Positions 1-9,163 of a DNA stretch of 64,000 nucleotides are shown piece by piece (the first letter of the stretch is position 1; each line of letters opens with the position of its first letter). The stretch lies in contig OX381721.1 in the NCBI GenBank assembly GCA_947462335.1, positions 35,700,303-35,764,302 on the forward strand, in the 5' to 3' direction. The notes under the pieces were generated by a model. That model was not told the DNA's origin. It worked only from the letters and a program-made list of their open reading frames with translations, and searched no databases. This DNA comes from Harmothoe impar (taxonomy: Eukaryota > Annelida > Polychaeta > Phyllodocida > Polynoidae). The position numbers and the translations under genes are program-made.

Positions 1-522
1 GAGGGGGGGGGAGGTGTAGTCACTAGTGGGATGATAGCATCTGGGATGTCTTCTAGCTGCTGAAACTCATTTTTTGTAATTTTATACATGTACTATTAAC
101 TATGCACCCCCACCTCAAAAAAAAAAAAAAAGAAGAAGAGAGAGAGAGAGAGAATAGAGATGAATGTTTCAGGTAACTATGCTAAAGAAAGGTAGGGTAT
201 GTGGGGATTAGTGTGGCAGGTGTGATAGGAAGGGTAGATAGAGTAGGCAGGTAAGTTATTTATGATATGGGAGGCTCCAACTATGCAGTACACCCAACTT
301 ATAGTAAACCAAGTAGAATCTTGGCAAAGATTATCAGCCTCCTGTTGGAGTCCCTACTCCCCCCCCCCCAGTGTATGCCTCGTGGTACAGACGTAACCTT
401 GATGGTTTACAGGAAAGATGGAATGTAGTTAGTGCTATGTACACAAATACACCCCCCCCCCCTGCGCGCCCCACTCTCAATCTAGACTCACCCACACCTA
501 CTGTAGTACCGTGTAGGATTCT
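1..522. other. Unassigned flank with simple repeats
   Basis: No gene seen. It holds an A-run followed by a GAA/GA microsatellite at about 117-153 and two C-runs near 360 and 452. Short frames here have no recognisable protein character. Confidence 0.6.
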
Positions 523-743
523 GTGTTTTCTGTATATGAAGTAAAGGGACCGCAGCACGTCTATGTCACGTTTTCTGCATATAAAGTAAAGGGACTGCAG
601 CAAGTCTGTCATGTTTTCTGCATATAAAGTAAAGAGACCGCAGCATGTCTATGTCATGTTTTCTGCATATAAAGTAAAGGGACCACAGCAAGTCTATGTC
701 ATGCTTTCTGCATATAAAGTAAAGGGACCGCAGCACGTCTATT
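523..743. repeat. ~45-bp tandem repeat, outer end of left arm
   Basis: About five direct copies of a 44-45-bp unit containing TTTCTGCATATAAAGTAAAG, differing by single bases. The same unit occurs in the same orientation at 17430-17500, just outside the inverted right arm, so it marks both outer ends of the large composite structure. Confidence 0.85.
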
Positions 744-3480
744 AGGCCACAGGGTGAGCCACCAGAATGTGAAGTTCCGTTCCAATGAAAGGGGCACTAA
801 ATTTTGAAGGTGGTTTCATATAGCTATTGCCCCTACCAATCTGAGAAAAAAAGTTCTCCCCATAAAATCGCACCGTTTGCCCTTGGGGCAAGGTCAAAGG
901 TCAAGGTCATTCAAAAATAGGGCTAGGCCGGAAAATTTACTTATTTTTGAACTGCTCTGTTATTATCAACAAGGCGGGTCCAAAATTTTATGTCGACGTA
1001 GGGTGATGTAAGACCTTTATCCATGAGAAATTAAAATGACCTTGGCCAAGGTCAAGGTCACTATTTTCAAGGTCAAATATTGAAATTTGGCCCATAATAG
1101 CTATCATCATTGGTTTCAATAGATCTGGTGATCAGGAATATAATCATAAGTATGACCTATGCTGCTCAAATGATGAGGAGATGTCATAGGGACAATTTCT
1201 TCTTGAAATTCAGGAGAAATGGCTGCCGTTTCCATGGCAACCAGTCCCTATTTCAATGTTTGATATAATAAATAGCTGCAATGAGAAAAACCTCATGGTG
1301 ACCTTTAGAGCCTAATTTGTATCAAATCATCTAGATATCTGGCATGGATATAGAACATGATGACTGCCTTATATTAGTTCCTTAATATGACCTCTATCAA
1401 GGTCAAGGTCATAGGAGCAGGGTCAAATATAGGAATTTCAGTTTTTTTGGCCATGGTTGCTATATTTAGACGTAATCCAGTAAGAATACAATGATGTCTA
1501 TGGGTATTATTTTGTGGGCATTGTGTTTTTATATAGCCAATGGCCCTAATAAACATAGGCAAAAAGTTCTCCACTCAAGGTCATGTAGTTTTCTTGCAGG
1601 ATGAGGTCAAAGGTCAAGGTCACTCAAAAAGCCAAAAGAGAGTTATGCCAGAAAACATACTCATCTTTGAACTGCCCTTTTAATATTAACAAGAAGGGGC
1701 TATACTTACATGTCAAGATAGAGTTGTATAAGACCTTTGTCCATGAGAAATTAAAATGACCTTGGCCAAGGTCACTATTATCAAGGTCAAAAATTGAAAT
1801 ATGGCCCAAAATAGCTATCATCCTTGGTTTCAATAGATCTGGTGATCAGGAAAATCATCATAAGTATGACCTATGCTGCTCAAATGATGAGAAGATGTCA
1901 TAGGGACAATTTCTACTTGAAATTCCCGAGAAATGGCTGCTGTTTCCATGGCAACCAGTACCTATTTCAATGTTTGATATAATAAATAGCTGCAATGAAA
2001 AAAACCCATGGTGACCTCTAGAGCTTAATTTGTATTGAATCACTTAGATATCTGGCATGGATAAAGAACATGATGACTGCCTTATATTCAATCCTTAATA
2101 TGACCTCTTTTAAGGTCAAGGTCATAGGAGCAAGGTCAAATATAGGAATTTCTGTCTTTTTGGCCACGTTTGCTATATTTAGACGTAATCTAGTAAGAGT
2201 ACAATGATGTCTATGGGTATTATTTTTTTGGGCATTGTGTTTTTGTATAGCCAATGGCCTTAATAAACATAGGCAAAAAGTTCTCCACTCAAGGTCATGT
2301 AGTTTTCTTGCAGGATGAGGTCAAAGGTCAAGGTCACTAAAAAAGCAAAAAGGGAGTTATGCCAGAAAACATACTCATCTTTGAACTGCCCTTTTAATAT
2401 TAACAAGAAGGGGCTATACTTACATGTCAAGATAGAGTTGTATAAGACCTTTGTCCATGAGAAATTAAAATGACCTTGGCCAAGGTCAAGGTCACTATTT
2501 TCAGGGTCAAATATTGAAATATGGGCCAAATAACTATTATCCTTGGTTTCAATAGCTCTGGTGATCAGGAATATCATAATAAGTATCACATAATGCTGCT
2601 CAAATGATAATGAGATGTCATAGAAACAATTTGGACTTCTTAAGAAATAGCTGCTGTTTCTATGGCAACAGGTAACTGTTTTAATGTTTAATATATAGAA
2701 AGTCCTTATGGTGACCTCTAGAGCTTAATTTGTATTGAATCACCTAGAGATCTGGCATAGATATAGAACAGGATCAATGCTTTCTATTAATTCCCTAATA
2801 TTACCTCTTTTAATGTCAAGGTCATAGGAGCAAGGTCAAATACAGGAATTTCTGCATTTATGGCCATGTTTGCTATATGTAGACATAATCAACTAAGAAT
2901 ACAATGTTGTTCATAGGCATTATTTTTGTTTAGGTATTTGTGTTTTTGAATAGCTATTGGCCAAAAATTCTCCACTCAAGGTCATGTAGTTTTCTTGCAG
3001 GATGAGGGTTGAGACAACGTCACTCAAAAAGTTATTCAAGCCATGATCACATGTCAAGATACAGCTACATAAGAAATTGTCTGCTGTTCCCATGGTAATT
3101 TGCAGTTAAATCAATGATTGCAATGAAGAAAGTCAGCATTGCGACTTCTAGAGGTCAATTTTCGTATGGATATAGAACATAATGACTGCCTTCTGATAAC
3201 TTCTCAATAAGACCTTTAGAAGCCACACAAGCAAGGTCAAATGTAGGAATTTCAGCTTTTCTTGGCCATTTTTGCTATGTTTAGACATGATCCAGTAAGA
3301 ATGCAATCTTGTGTATGGGCACTTCTTTCTGAAAGTGCTTTTGTATTAGTTCAAAAGTTTTTCACTTTTGGCCACAACCCAGTAAACACAACTGCATTAG
3401 GGGGCCTAATCAGGTGTAAATCTACTGAATTTTGGTCTATACTACATAATTTTAGAAGGTTTGTGAATGTTAAAACTGCA
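744..3480 (+). repeat. Left arm: ~710-bp AGGTCA-rich units
   Basis: Three to four head-to-tail copies of a ~700-715-bp unit, most diverged toward the inner end. Landmarks recur at about 1010, 1738 and 2455 (a motif reading CCATGAGAAATTAAAATGAC). Each unit carries several AGGTCA half-sites, including AGGTCAAAGGTCA (DR1-type spacing, for example 1604-1616 and 2318-2330), and a 14-bp near-palindrome GTTTCCATGGCAAC (1228-1241, 1942-1955). The same sequence lies in inverted orientation at about 15612-17410. Family unknown to me; no coding capacity seen. Confidence 0.85.
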
Positions 3481-5026
3481 TGAATGCAGAAGATTTGTTA
3501 AAGAGCTGTAATATTCTCTCCATAATTGATAGTGCTGCCACCTAGTGTGACACAGAGAAGTTATCTACCCAATTGAAGCTGAAAAGCGATGTCTTTTAAC
3601 ATAGATCTACGTAGATTTGTTACATAGATTTACGTCTGAATGAGGTAGATAAATGTAAATCAGACATCTACGTCAGTTGAACGTAAGTAAACTTTAACGT
3701 TTTTAATGTCTACAAACCTTCCAAAATTACCAATCTCAAACCTTCGGTTTAAAAACTACCTAGAGAAACCTCTGAGCTACATTGGATTACATAGGGTGTT
3801 TACTGGGCAGGAGGCATCAGAATGGCAGTATAGTGGAAAATAGACCTAAAAGTGCTTTGTACGGAGAATACAGTAGTCTTCTGAGAATTTTTCCATATTT
3901 GATGGTAATATTCTTAGTTAGAAATGTGAATGGGACTTTTCCTAGGGACATCCTAAATGGAACATTTTGTTTCTCATCTCTTGCGAATTACATCAATTAT
4001 TCAAAAACTGATCACAGACCTAGAAAAATCCTCCTAGAACCAAATCTACACTAAAAGTCACACTTTTTCAGGGCATTTTTCAATCTAATTTAGTAGTTTT
4101 TATGGGACAGGGCGCATTTACAGCTTATTTATTGTCAGTTTTACAACCCATTTTCGAGATGTGATTCCCACCCGACTACAAGTAGTATCTTGGCTTATGA
4201 TATCTCATGTTAAAGATCTCGACACAAACTTTGATTATCAATTCCCCCTAGATGCTCCTTTCCACTTGCCTGGATGTCAAGAAAGAATGATATAACACTT
4301 ACATACAAGTTTAATTAAAATGACCTAGACCAAGTTCAAGGCCACTCTCTTGAAGTCTAATGTTGAAAAAGAACTGACAAAAGCTGCCATAATGCTTTAT
4401 TTCAGTAGCTTCAATGATTAGGAATATCACTGCCTTTCATGATCAGTAGATGATAGGTTATATGGACAATCTCTGTAGGAAATCTGTAAGAAATGGAAAC
4501 TGTTTCCATGGTAAGGAGTAATAATTCATAAAATCGTAATATGTGTAATGGATTTTTTGCTTCCATGAGTTTTTCTAAATATTAATTTCCTGCTAATACA
4601 CATCAGGCTGTGTCTCACGAGATTGGGCAGAAGAATATATTGGTGGTGTAAAAGTTAATATATAATTTAAAGGATAAAACAAGGGAAATCCATGACTACC
4701 TGTTTTGGTCAAGCCTATCCCTTGAGTACAATGTAAGTTATATCAAGAGAATTTTGAACATGATCCTGTGTGCAGAGAATTTGAATTTTCTATTTATCAA
4801 TAATTTACATGTAGATCTAATGGAAAATGATGTTGGGTGAGGGGGGCACTGGCCTGTGTTAAGTGATTATGGAGCAGCAGCCTGTCATTTTGTTACAACT
4901 TGTTACAAGGGGGGAGGGTGGGGGGAGTCAAATTAAGTGGCCAAAATTGTGTTACATAAGAGGAGTGGGTAAGTACTGATATGCTGGATCAAATTTAGAT
5001 ATCTATTGAGCAAGGTTTAAGGAACA
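3481..5026. other. Inner part of left flank, no gene
   Basis: AT-rich sequence. A degraded fragment of the ~710-bp unit lies at about 4310-4530, and an imperfect inverted repeat around ATCTACGTAGAT at 3602-3675. A piece at about 4610-4632 resembles the end of the element at 36850-37161. Short frames at 3262-3483 and 3782-4054 match nothing I recognise and look like chance frames. Confidence 0.5.
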
Positions 5027-5032
5027 CACGTT
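5027..5032. repeat. Target site duplication, left copy (CACGTT)
   Basis: CACGTT directly precedes the first base of the Polinton TIR and is repeated exactly at 15541-15546. Six-bp duplications are the norm for Polinton/Maverick insertion by their retrovirus-like integrase. Confidence 0.93.
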
Positions 5033-5424
5033 AGTAGTATAGTATGTATCGGAACGGGACTATAGTTAAGTACTGTTTATTACTCAATCGACATGCAGCC
5101 AATCAGAGGCCTCCATTTGGTCACGTGACCCGTTGCCATGGTAACGTGACCTACTTAGGGCTCTCAGCCAATCAGAAGCCAGCATTCTGGGTGACCTACT
5201 GACCTACTTAGAAGCTCTCAGCCAATCAGAGGCCGGCATTCTGGTAACCATGGTAACGTGACCTACTTACATCACGTGACCTACTTAGGCTCAGCCAATC
5301 AGAAGCCGGCATTCTGGTAACTAGGGTAACGTGACCTACTTAGGGTTTGTTTGTAAACAACACCACGTGGCTTTCTTGTTTGTAAACAACACCACGTGAC
5401 ACGTGACTGTTTGTAAACAAACAA
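5033..5424 (+). repeat. Polinton TIR, left copy
   Basis: 392 bp, matching the reverse complement of 15149-15540 with five mismatches by eye. Internally it is modular: four CCAATCAG-type boxes (CCAAT at 5099, 5168, 5222, 5295), five CACGTG hexamers (5122, 5273, 5364, 5393, 5400), a GTTGCCATGGTAAC near-palindrome (5132-5145) with two weaker GGTAAC pairs near 5244 and 5313, repeated TGACCTACTTA, and three GTAAACA motifs near the inner edge. Weak similarity continues inward for about 45 bp. Confidence 0.95.
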
Positions 5425-5492
5425 ACAAAAAAAAGTTATGTAACTTATATATAGAAATAAAAACACAACAAGATAATTTCTTTTCTTTTCAT

Positions 5493-5505
5493 TTTATTCT
5501 TTATT
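5493..5505 (-). terminator. Poly(A) signals for the leftward genes
   Basis: Two AATAAA hexamers on the minus strand (5498-5493 and 5505-5500) lie 33-45 bp past the stop of the last leftward frame (5538). This is a suitable place for 3' end formation of the capsid/protease transcript. Confidence 0.6.
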
Positions 5506-5537
5506 TTTTCATTTTCAATCAGAAAAAACACACAAGT

Positions 5538-5837
5538 TTATGCTTTTTTAGCTTGCTTCTTCGATTTGCAGCAACTCAACAGGCCGCAAAGTCTCACGCC
5601 GCCGTCACTCGCACCACCACACCCCGGACGACTTTTCTCCAATAGACATTGCACGACTTTGGATAAATCCAACACCATTTCGGCAAGGCAGAGAATCTTT
5701 GCCTCCATGAAACGGCCGCCATCGCAACAACCCGTCACAACAGCATCATCGATAGCTTCTGACTCACGACCCGGTCGCTCAGCTTTGGGATTTTGCTCAT
5801 GCGCATGACGCACTTCTTGGGGTTTCTTGTTCGACAT
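5538..5837 (-). CDS. Possible 99-aa protein overlapping protease gene
   Basis: Leftward frame from ATG at 5837 to TAA at 5538, overlapping the last 103 bp of the protease gene in another frame. The N-terminal third is charged and coincides with the overlap. The rest has a Gly/Cys-containing stretch, a short hydrophobic helix-like segment (about residues 46-65) and a basic C-terminus with a CC pair followed by lysines. Two AATAAA signals follow closely. I do not recognise the family. It could be a genuine small gene expressed downstream of the protease, or a chance frame; position and the following poly(A) signals favour a gene slightly. Confidence 0.4.
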   Translation of the reverse strand: MSNKKPQEVRHAHEQNPKAERPGRESEAIDDAVVTGCCDGGRFMEAKILCLAEMVLDLSKVVQCLLEKSRPGCGGASDGGVRLCGLLSCCKSKKQAKKA

Positions 5838-6187
5838 GCTTCAATTAGGAAATGAACGCAATGAGGTCCACAGGTGTCAGCAGAAGTGTCTTGTAGTTGA
5901 ATGCGGTTTCTTTGCCACTTGAACGGAGCAGAGCGTTCCACGAAAGACAAGAACTCCGCACTCAGCGGCGGTAAGCCGAAGGAATCAAAGTAGTACACTT
6001 CACCCGTGCTCGACACGTAAAACGCCACCCAATGCTGACCTGGTAAATGTTGCGGATCTGTGTTGCTCACGAAACAAGTGTCTTTGATAGGGTGCTTCGG
6101 AATAGTGTCACAAGAGAAAACGCCCAGGAAACGATGTTTTGTGTGAACGTTTTCCTTCAACACTCTGCTTATTTCAAGCGTGTTCAT
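5735..6187 (-). CDS. PRO: Adenain-like (C5) maturation cysteine protease
   Basis: Predicted 150-aa capsid maturation protease of the adenovirus protease/Ulp1 fold, which cleaves virion precursor proteins during assembly. The expected catalytic order is visible: His52 in GQHWVAFYV, Asp68 in YYFDSFG, Gln99 (oxyanion hole) and the nucleophile Cys106 in TCGPHC. The frame is open upstream to 6376, but those 63 extra codons lie inside the major capsid gene and have no protease character, so I start at the ATG at 6187, where similarity begins, 29 bp after the capsid stop. Adenoviral proteases are about 200 aa, so this is a compact version. The 3' end overlaps a 99-aa frame. Confidence 0.92.
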   Translation of the reverse strand: MNTLEISRVLKENVHTKHRFLGVFSCDTIPKHPIKDTCFVSNTDPQHLPGQHWVAFYVSSTGEVYYFDSFGLPPLSAEFLSFVERSAPFKWQRNRIQLQDTSADTCGPHCVHFLIEACRTRNPKKCVMRMSKIPKLSDRVVSQKLSMMLL

Positions 6188-6216
6188 ACGATACGCCAAG
6201 TACCGCCGTCTTGTCT

Positions 6217-7521
6217 TCAGTTCATGTGGTAGTCGGTGACGGGGTGTCGATCTCGGGTCAGCTCGACGACGTTGTCGTACACCAAGTAGAGTAGCACCGT
6301 TGTTGTCGCTTGTAGCGCCGAGCGGAAACTGACTTCCACCCTCAGCTGACCCGCTCTTATAAGGTTCACGCGACACCCGTCGTGCGATCTGTCTGGGGTT
6401 AAGTCGAGGGGGAACACCGTGTAACCGTTCAGGAATTGTTCGTATGAAATACCGCAGGAGCGCGCGCCCTCGTACATCCCCGTTTCCGTGTGTAGCGCCA
6501 AGTACTCTCTCACGGCCGCTTTGGTCTTAAAGTCGGGCACGTAGGCGTCGTTCGGCACTTTCTGATCGTTCACTATCACTTGAAGCGAGCTGATGTCGTA
6601 ATGCTTCATCTCGAACGGGTTCTTGGTGTAGCTACCGTTGAAGGCGTCGTGGTCAAGGAAGCAAATCATCATCGACTTGGGAAGCTGGCCTGTGTTGGAG
6701 TGCGTGTAGCTGTGATCTCTGTTACCTTGAGGGATGGCGTAGGTCGTCACCTCCACTCTGTTCACCGGGTAGTCGAAGGGCCCGTGTTCTATCACCGCTC
6801 TCTCGTGCGTTTCCGCTACAGCGTCCGCCACCAGCACGCGTCGCACGTAGAGCTTTGCTTTGTAGATCTTCAAGCTGTAGCCTCCGTCAGCGGCGCACAT
6901 CAGATAGAAAGAGGGCGCCGCTTGTTTCAGAGTGAGATTGATTTCTGTCTCTCCAACGATGAGCTTCGGTTGATGAGCCAGGTCAAAGTGCAGTCGCGCC
7001 ATCAGCGAAAAGCGCTTGTTGGAGATTAGCTTCCTGCGCGCTTTGTACCCCGCATTCGCGTCAGTCAACGTGTCAAACTGACCGGGCGTATCTTCATGCC
7101 ACCCCTGGGCGCTCATGACGCCGTCCTTCACGTCTTTGTTGTAGTTGAGTAACCCTTCCAAGTAAGCTCGGTAAGGGTAGGTCTCGGTGTTGCCAGACAC
7201 TTTGAAACCGCCGATGGAGACTTGGACGTCTTTGAAGAGCGAGTGAGCCAAGTTGTTCACCGGAGCTACCGCGTCGGTGTCCTCGATCGCCGCTCCGTCC
7301 TTTAGCACTTGACATTCCAGATGAAGGTAATTCTCGTTCAGGTCTGTGTACTCTTGCGACTTGTTGATGGTGAAATTTATGTTACCTCCATCCTCTAAAG
7401 AGTTTTTTGTTTCTATCCCCAGGAAAGACGACTTTAAGATAGTAGTCTGAGTCGGCGCTACGGTGTGCAGGTCGAGCTCAGAGAGCGCGCACCCGTTACT
7501 GCTCTCGTGTACGTAAGCCAT
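6217..7521 (-). CDS. MCP: Polinton major capsid protein, double jelly-roll
   Basis: 434-aa protein of the family often labelled 'F54H12.2-like' in invertebrate genomes, shown by structural modelling in the literature to be the double jelly-roll major capsid protein of Polintons. Recognisable landmarks: APVNN (86-90), TYPYRAYLEGLLNY (114-127), the NTGQLPKSMM / DAFNG region (276-295), NPFEMKHY (301-308) and GYTVFPLDLTPD (366-377). Trimers would form the icosahedral shell. The start at 7521 keeps the full N-terminus and lies about 55 bp downstream of a TATA box (7583-7576) on the same strand. A short upstream ATG out of frame (about 7536) may fall within the leader. The frame is intact. Confidence 0.95.
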   Translation of the reverse strand: MAYVHESSNGCALSELDLHTVAPTQTTILKSSFLGIETKNSLEDGGNINFTINKSQEYTDLNENYLHLECQVLKDGAAIEDTDAVAPVNNLAHSLFKDVQVSIGGFKVSGNTETYPYRAYLEGLLNYNKDVKDGVMSAQGWHEDTPGQFDTLTDANAGYKARRKLISNKRFSLMARLHFDLAHQPKLIVGETEINLTLKQAAPSFYLMCAADGGYSLKIYKAKLYVRRVLVADAVAETHERAVIEHGPFDYPVNRVEVTTYAIPQGNRDHSYTHSNTGQLPKSMMICFLDHDAFNGSYTKNPFEMKHYDISSLQVIVNDQKVPNDAYVPDFKTKAAVREYLALHTETGMYEGARSCGISYEQFLNGYTVFPLDLTPDRSHDGCRVNLIRAGQLRVEVSFRSALQATTTVLLYLVYDNVVELTRDRHPVTDYHMN

Positions 7522-7573
7522 TGTGTTCTCTCTTCATGCGGCCGACAGACTGACGCCGACCGCCTCCAGTCTT

Positions 7574-7583
7574 TTTATTTATA
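7574..7583 (-). promoter_or_regulatory. TATA box of capsid gene overlapping a poly(A) signal
   Basis: On the minus strand TATAAATA (7583-7576) precedes the MCP start by about 55 bp. AATAAA (7579-7574) lies within the same ten bases, about 20 bp after the stop of the pX-like gene. One site therefore could end the upstream transcript and start the capsid transcript. The following AAAAAGACTG resembles the sequence after the TATA box at 13756-13750. Confidence 0.65.
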
Positions 7584-7600
7584 CCTGAACGCCTAGGCGC

Positions 7601-8029
7601 TTACCGGTCGAATACATCCCCTCTACGTCTCTTGCAAGAGCCACCGCCCGTCTGAGGGGAATGCCCACGACGACGTTTCGACCCTTTCTTAGACGCGACA
7701 GGCGTCTTTCCTCCCGAGAACGCCGTACTCGCCAGTCTCTTCAGAGCGCCTGCGCCTCGGTCTTTCACGCTGCTCTTTAAAGTCCGACCGGCCAGCACAT
7801 CTTTAGCTACGCCCACACCGGCGCGGAGCAGCGTTTTTCCCACCGACTTCAATAGCGGGGTAGCCGAGCGCATCAGACCTAACAGAGCGCCGCCTAAACC
7901 GTGCCCGCTCTGGAAAGAGCGCCCGCTGTACACGTTGACGCCGTTGCCCAGCTGCGCGTTGTAGTAATCGCTGTACCCTCTGCCGACGGTGCGCCTGGGT
8001 GGAAAGTACGGAACGCGTTGACGCATCAT
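7601..8029 (-). CDS. pX-like virion core / membrane-active protein
   Basis: 142-aa very basic protein. After a Tyr/Gly-rich N-terminus (GRGYSDYYNAQLG, then SGHGLGG at 41-47) comes an amphipathic, hydrophobic stretch (48-80, containing ATPLLKSVGKTLLRAG) and then clusters of Lys/Arg (115-121, 133-136), which look like DNA-binding or nuclear-targeting tracts. This layout is that of the adenovirus pX/pVI-like small virion proteins reported for Polintons and adintoviruses, thought to bind genome DNA and perturb membranes. A second Met follows the first immediately. It starts 11 bp after the penton-like gene. Assignment rests on composition and position, since these proteins diverge fast. Confidence 0.75.
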   Translation of the reverse strand: MMRQRVPYFPPRRTVGRGYSDYYNAQLGNGVNVYSGRSFQSGHGLGGALLGLMRSATPLLKSVGKTLLRAGVGVAKDVLAGRTLKSSVKDRGAGALKRLASTAFSGGKTPVASKKGSKRRRGHSPQTGGGSCKRRRGDVFDR

Positions 8030-8040
8030 TTTCTTCTCTT

Positions 8041-9159
8041 TCAGCGCTCAATAGGTCTCAGATGAAGTGTCGCGGTCACCTCGCCTCTACCGAATGGGAT
8101 GGAATGACCGGATCGGTCTCTTAAATAGATGCCGACCTCGGTAAACCTCTTGGATTTCAAGGGGAAATAATCCAAATGGGGAAAACTGATAGCTTGCACG
8201 CCACCTCGACGCTTTCCGCCTCTGTCCACCGCCATGCAGCGCAACAGCGGCACTTGCATGTCGCCCACACGTCTCTCCTGGATCATGTCGGTGTATATGT
8301 ACACAGAGTGCACGTCCCCGTAAACATCCATCGAGTAGGCGCCGGTAGTCGGCGACGCGAAACACGTCTTCTCTCCGAAGCCTAGAACGCATGCGAGATG
8401 CTGACTCAGCAGGACAGCACAGTGTCTCGGCGGTTTGATGGTGACGCGTTTCGTCTTGGCGTCGTACGATAAGATCCGCATCGGTTTGAGCAAGAAGCTG
8501 TCGCCCTCTAGTCTGTCATCTCGCAACGTCTCACTCAAGCGCTCGATTAGGGTGTGGTTGCTTCCGGTGAAAATAGGAGGTATCTCGAATATGTTTGGCA
8601 TGAAACTGCGCACTCCCATGTCCTTCTCCATCTTTTCGATCATCTGTCTTGCTTGATGGCTGATCGTCTTCTTCTTCACCGCCGGGGACAAGAACTGCTT
8701 GTATACGGCATTCGTCTGTCTCAAGTCGACCTCTCTCTTGAACCTTTTTGTTTCCGGTTTCAATTGCTGCTCTTCCGACGTGTCTGATATCTCTTCCACC
8801 GTTACATAGCTCGCTTCCTTCCAGTTCAGCGGGAATTTTGAGCTGAACGTTAGCTTGCTCAGACCGTTCGCGTTTTTCATTCTCTTCCAGTCTACCTGTG
8901 GTTTTTTTCCTTCGGAGAAATTAGTTTCTTTTAAAACCTGGATCGCCTCCTCTAGCGAACCTTTGGTGCGCAGAGGAACAACGATGATCAAGTCGTCGTC
9001 GTGCACGTTAGTCCATTCTGTAGGGAGGATGATCTCAGTCAGAGCCGCTTCGTACGCTTCGGGCAGAAGGAGCGGCGAGTCGAAGTGAGTTCGGAAAGAC
9101 GTCAAGCTGTTGTCAGGATAATACTCCATAGAGCTGTTGCTAGGTAGAGTGATGTTCAT
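8041..9159 (-). CDS. Penton-like minor capsid protein
   Basis: 372-aa protein resembling the Polinton minor capsid (penton base-like, single jelly-roll) family that fills the five-fold vertices. Typical features are an N-terminal segment with SSMEYYPDNSLTSF (9-22) followed by AYEAALTEIILPTEW (35-49), and a C-terminal strand pattern ending in VTATLHLRP (361-369) after IPFGRGE. The central part (about 140-200) is lysine-rich and variable. The ATG lies 4 bp after the integrase stop, so the two are probably on one transcript or use closely spaced signals. The frame is intact. Confidence 0.85.
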   Translation of the reverse strand: MNITLPSNSSMEYYPDNSLTSFRTHFDSPLLLPEAYEAALTEIILPTEWTNVHDDDLIIVVPLRTKGSLEEAIQVLKETNFSEGKKPQVDWKRMKNANGLSKLTFSSKFPLNWKEASYVTVEEISDTSEEQQLKPETKRFKREVDLRQTNAVYKQFLSPAVKKKTISHQARQMIEKMEKDMGVRSFMPNIFEIPPIFTGSNHTLIERLSETLRDDRLEGDSFLLKPMRILSYDAKTKRVTIKPPRHCAVLLSQHLACVLGFGEKTCFASPTTGAYSMDVYGDVHSVYIYTDMIQERRVGDMQVPLLRCMAVDRGGKRRGGVQAISFPHLDYFPLKSKRFTEVGIYLRDRSGHSIPFGRGEVTATLHLRPIER

Positions 9160-9163
9160 TTTG

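Noticed and set aside
6188..6376. N-terminal extension of the protease frame
   Set aside because: It lies within the capsid gene in another frame and has no protease similarity; the ATG at 6187 fits better.
6580..7029. Plus-strand 149-codon frame inside the capsid gene
   Set aside because: Antisense shadow of the MCP reading frame.
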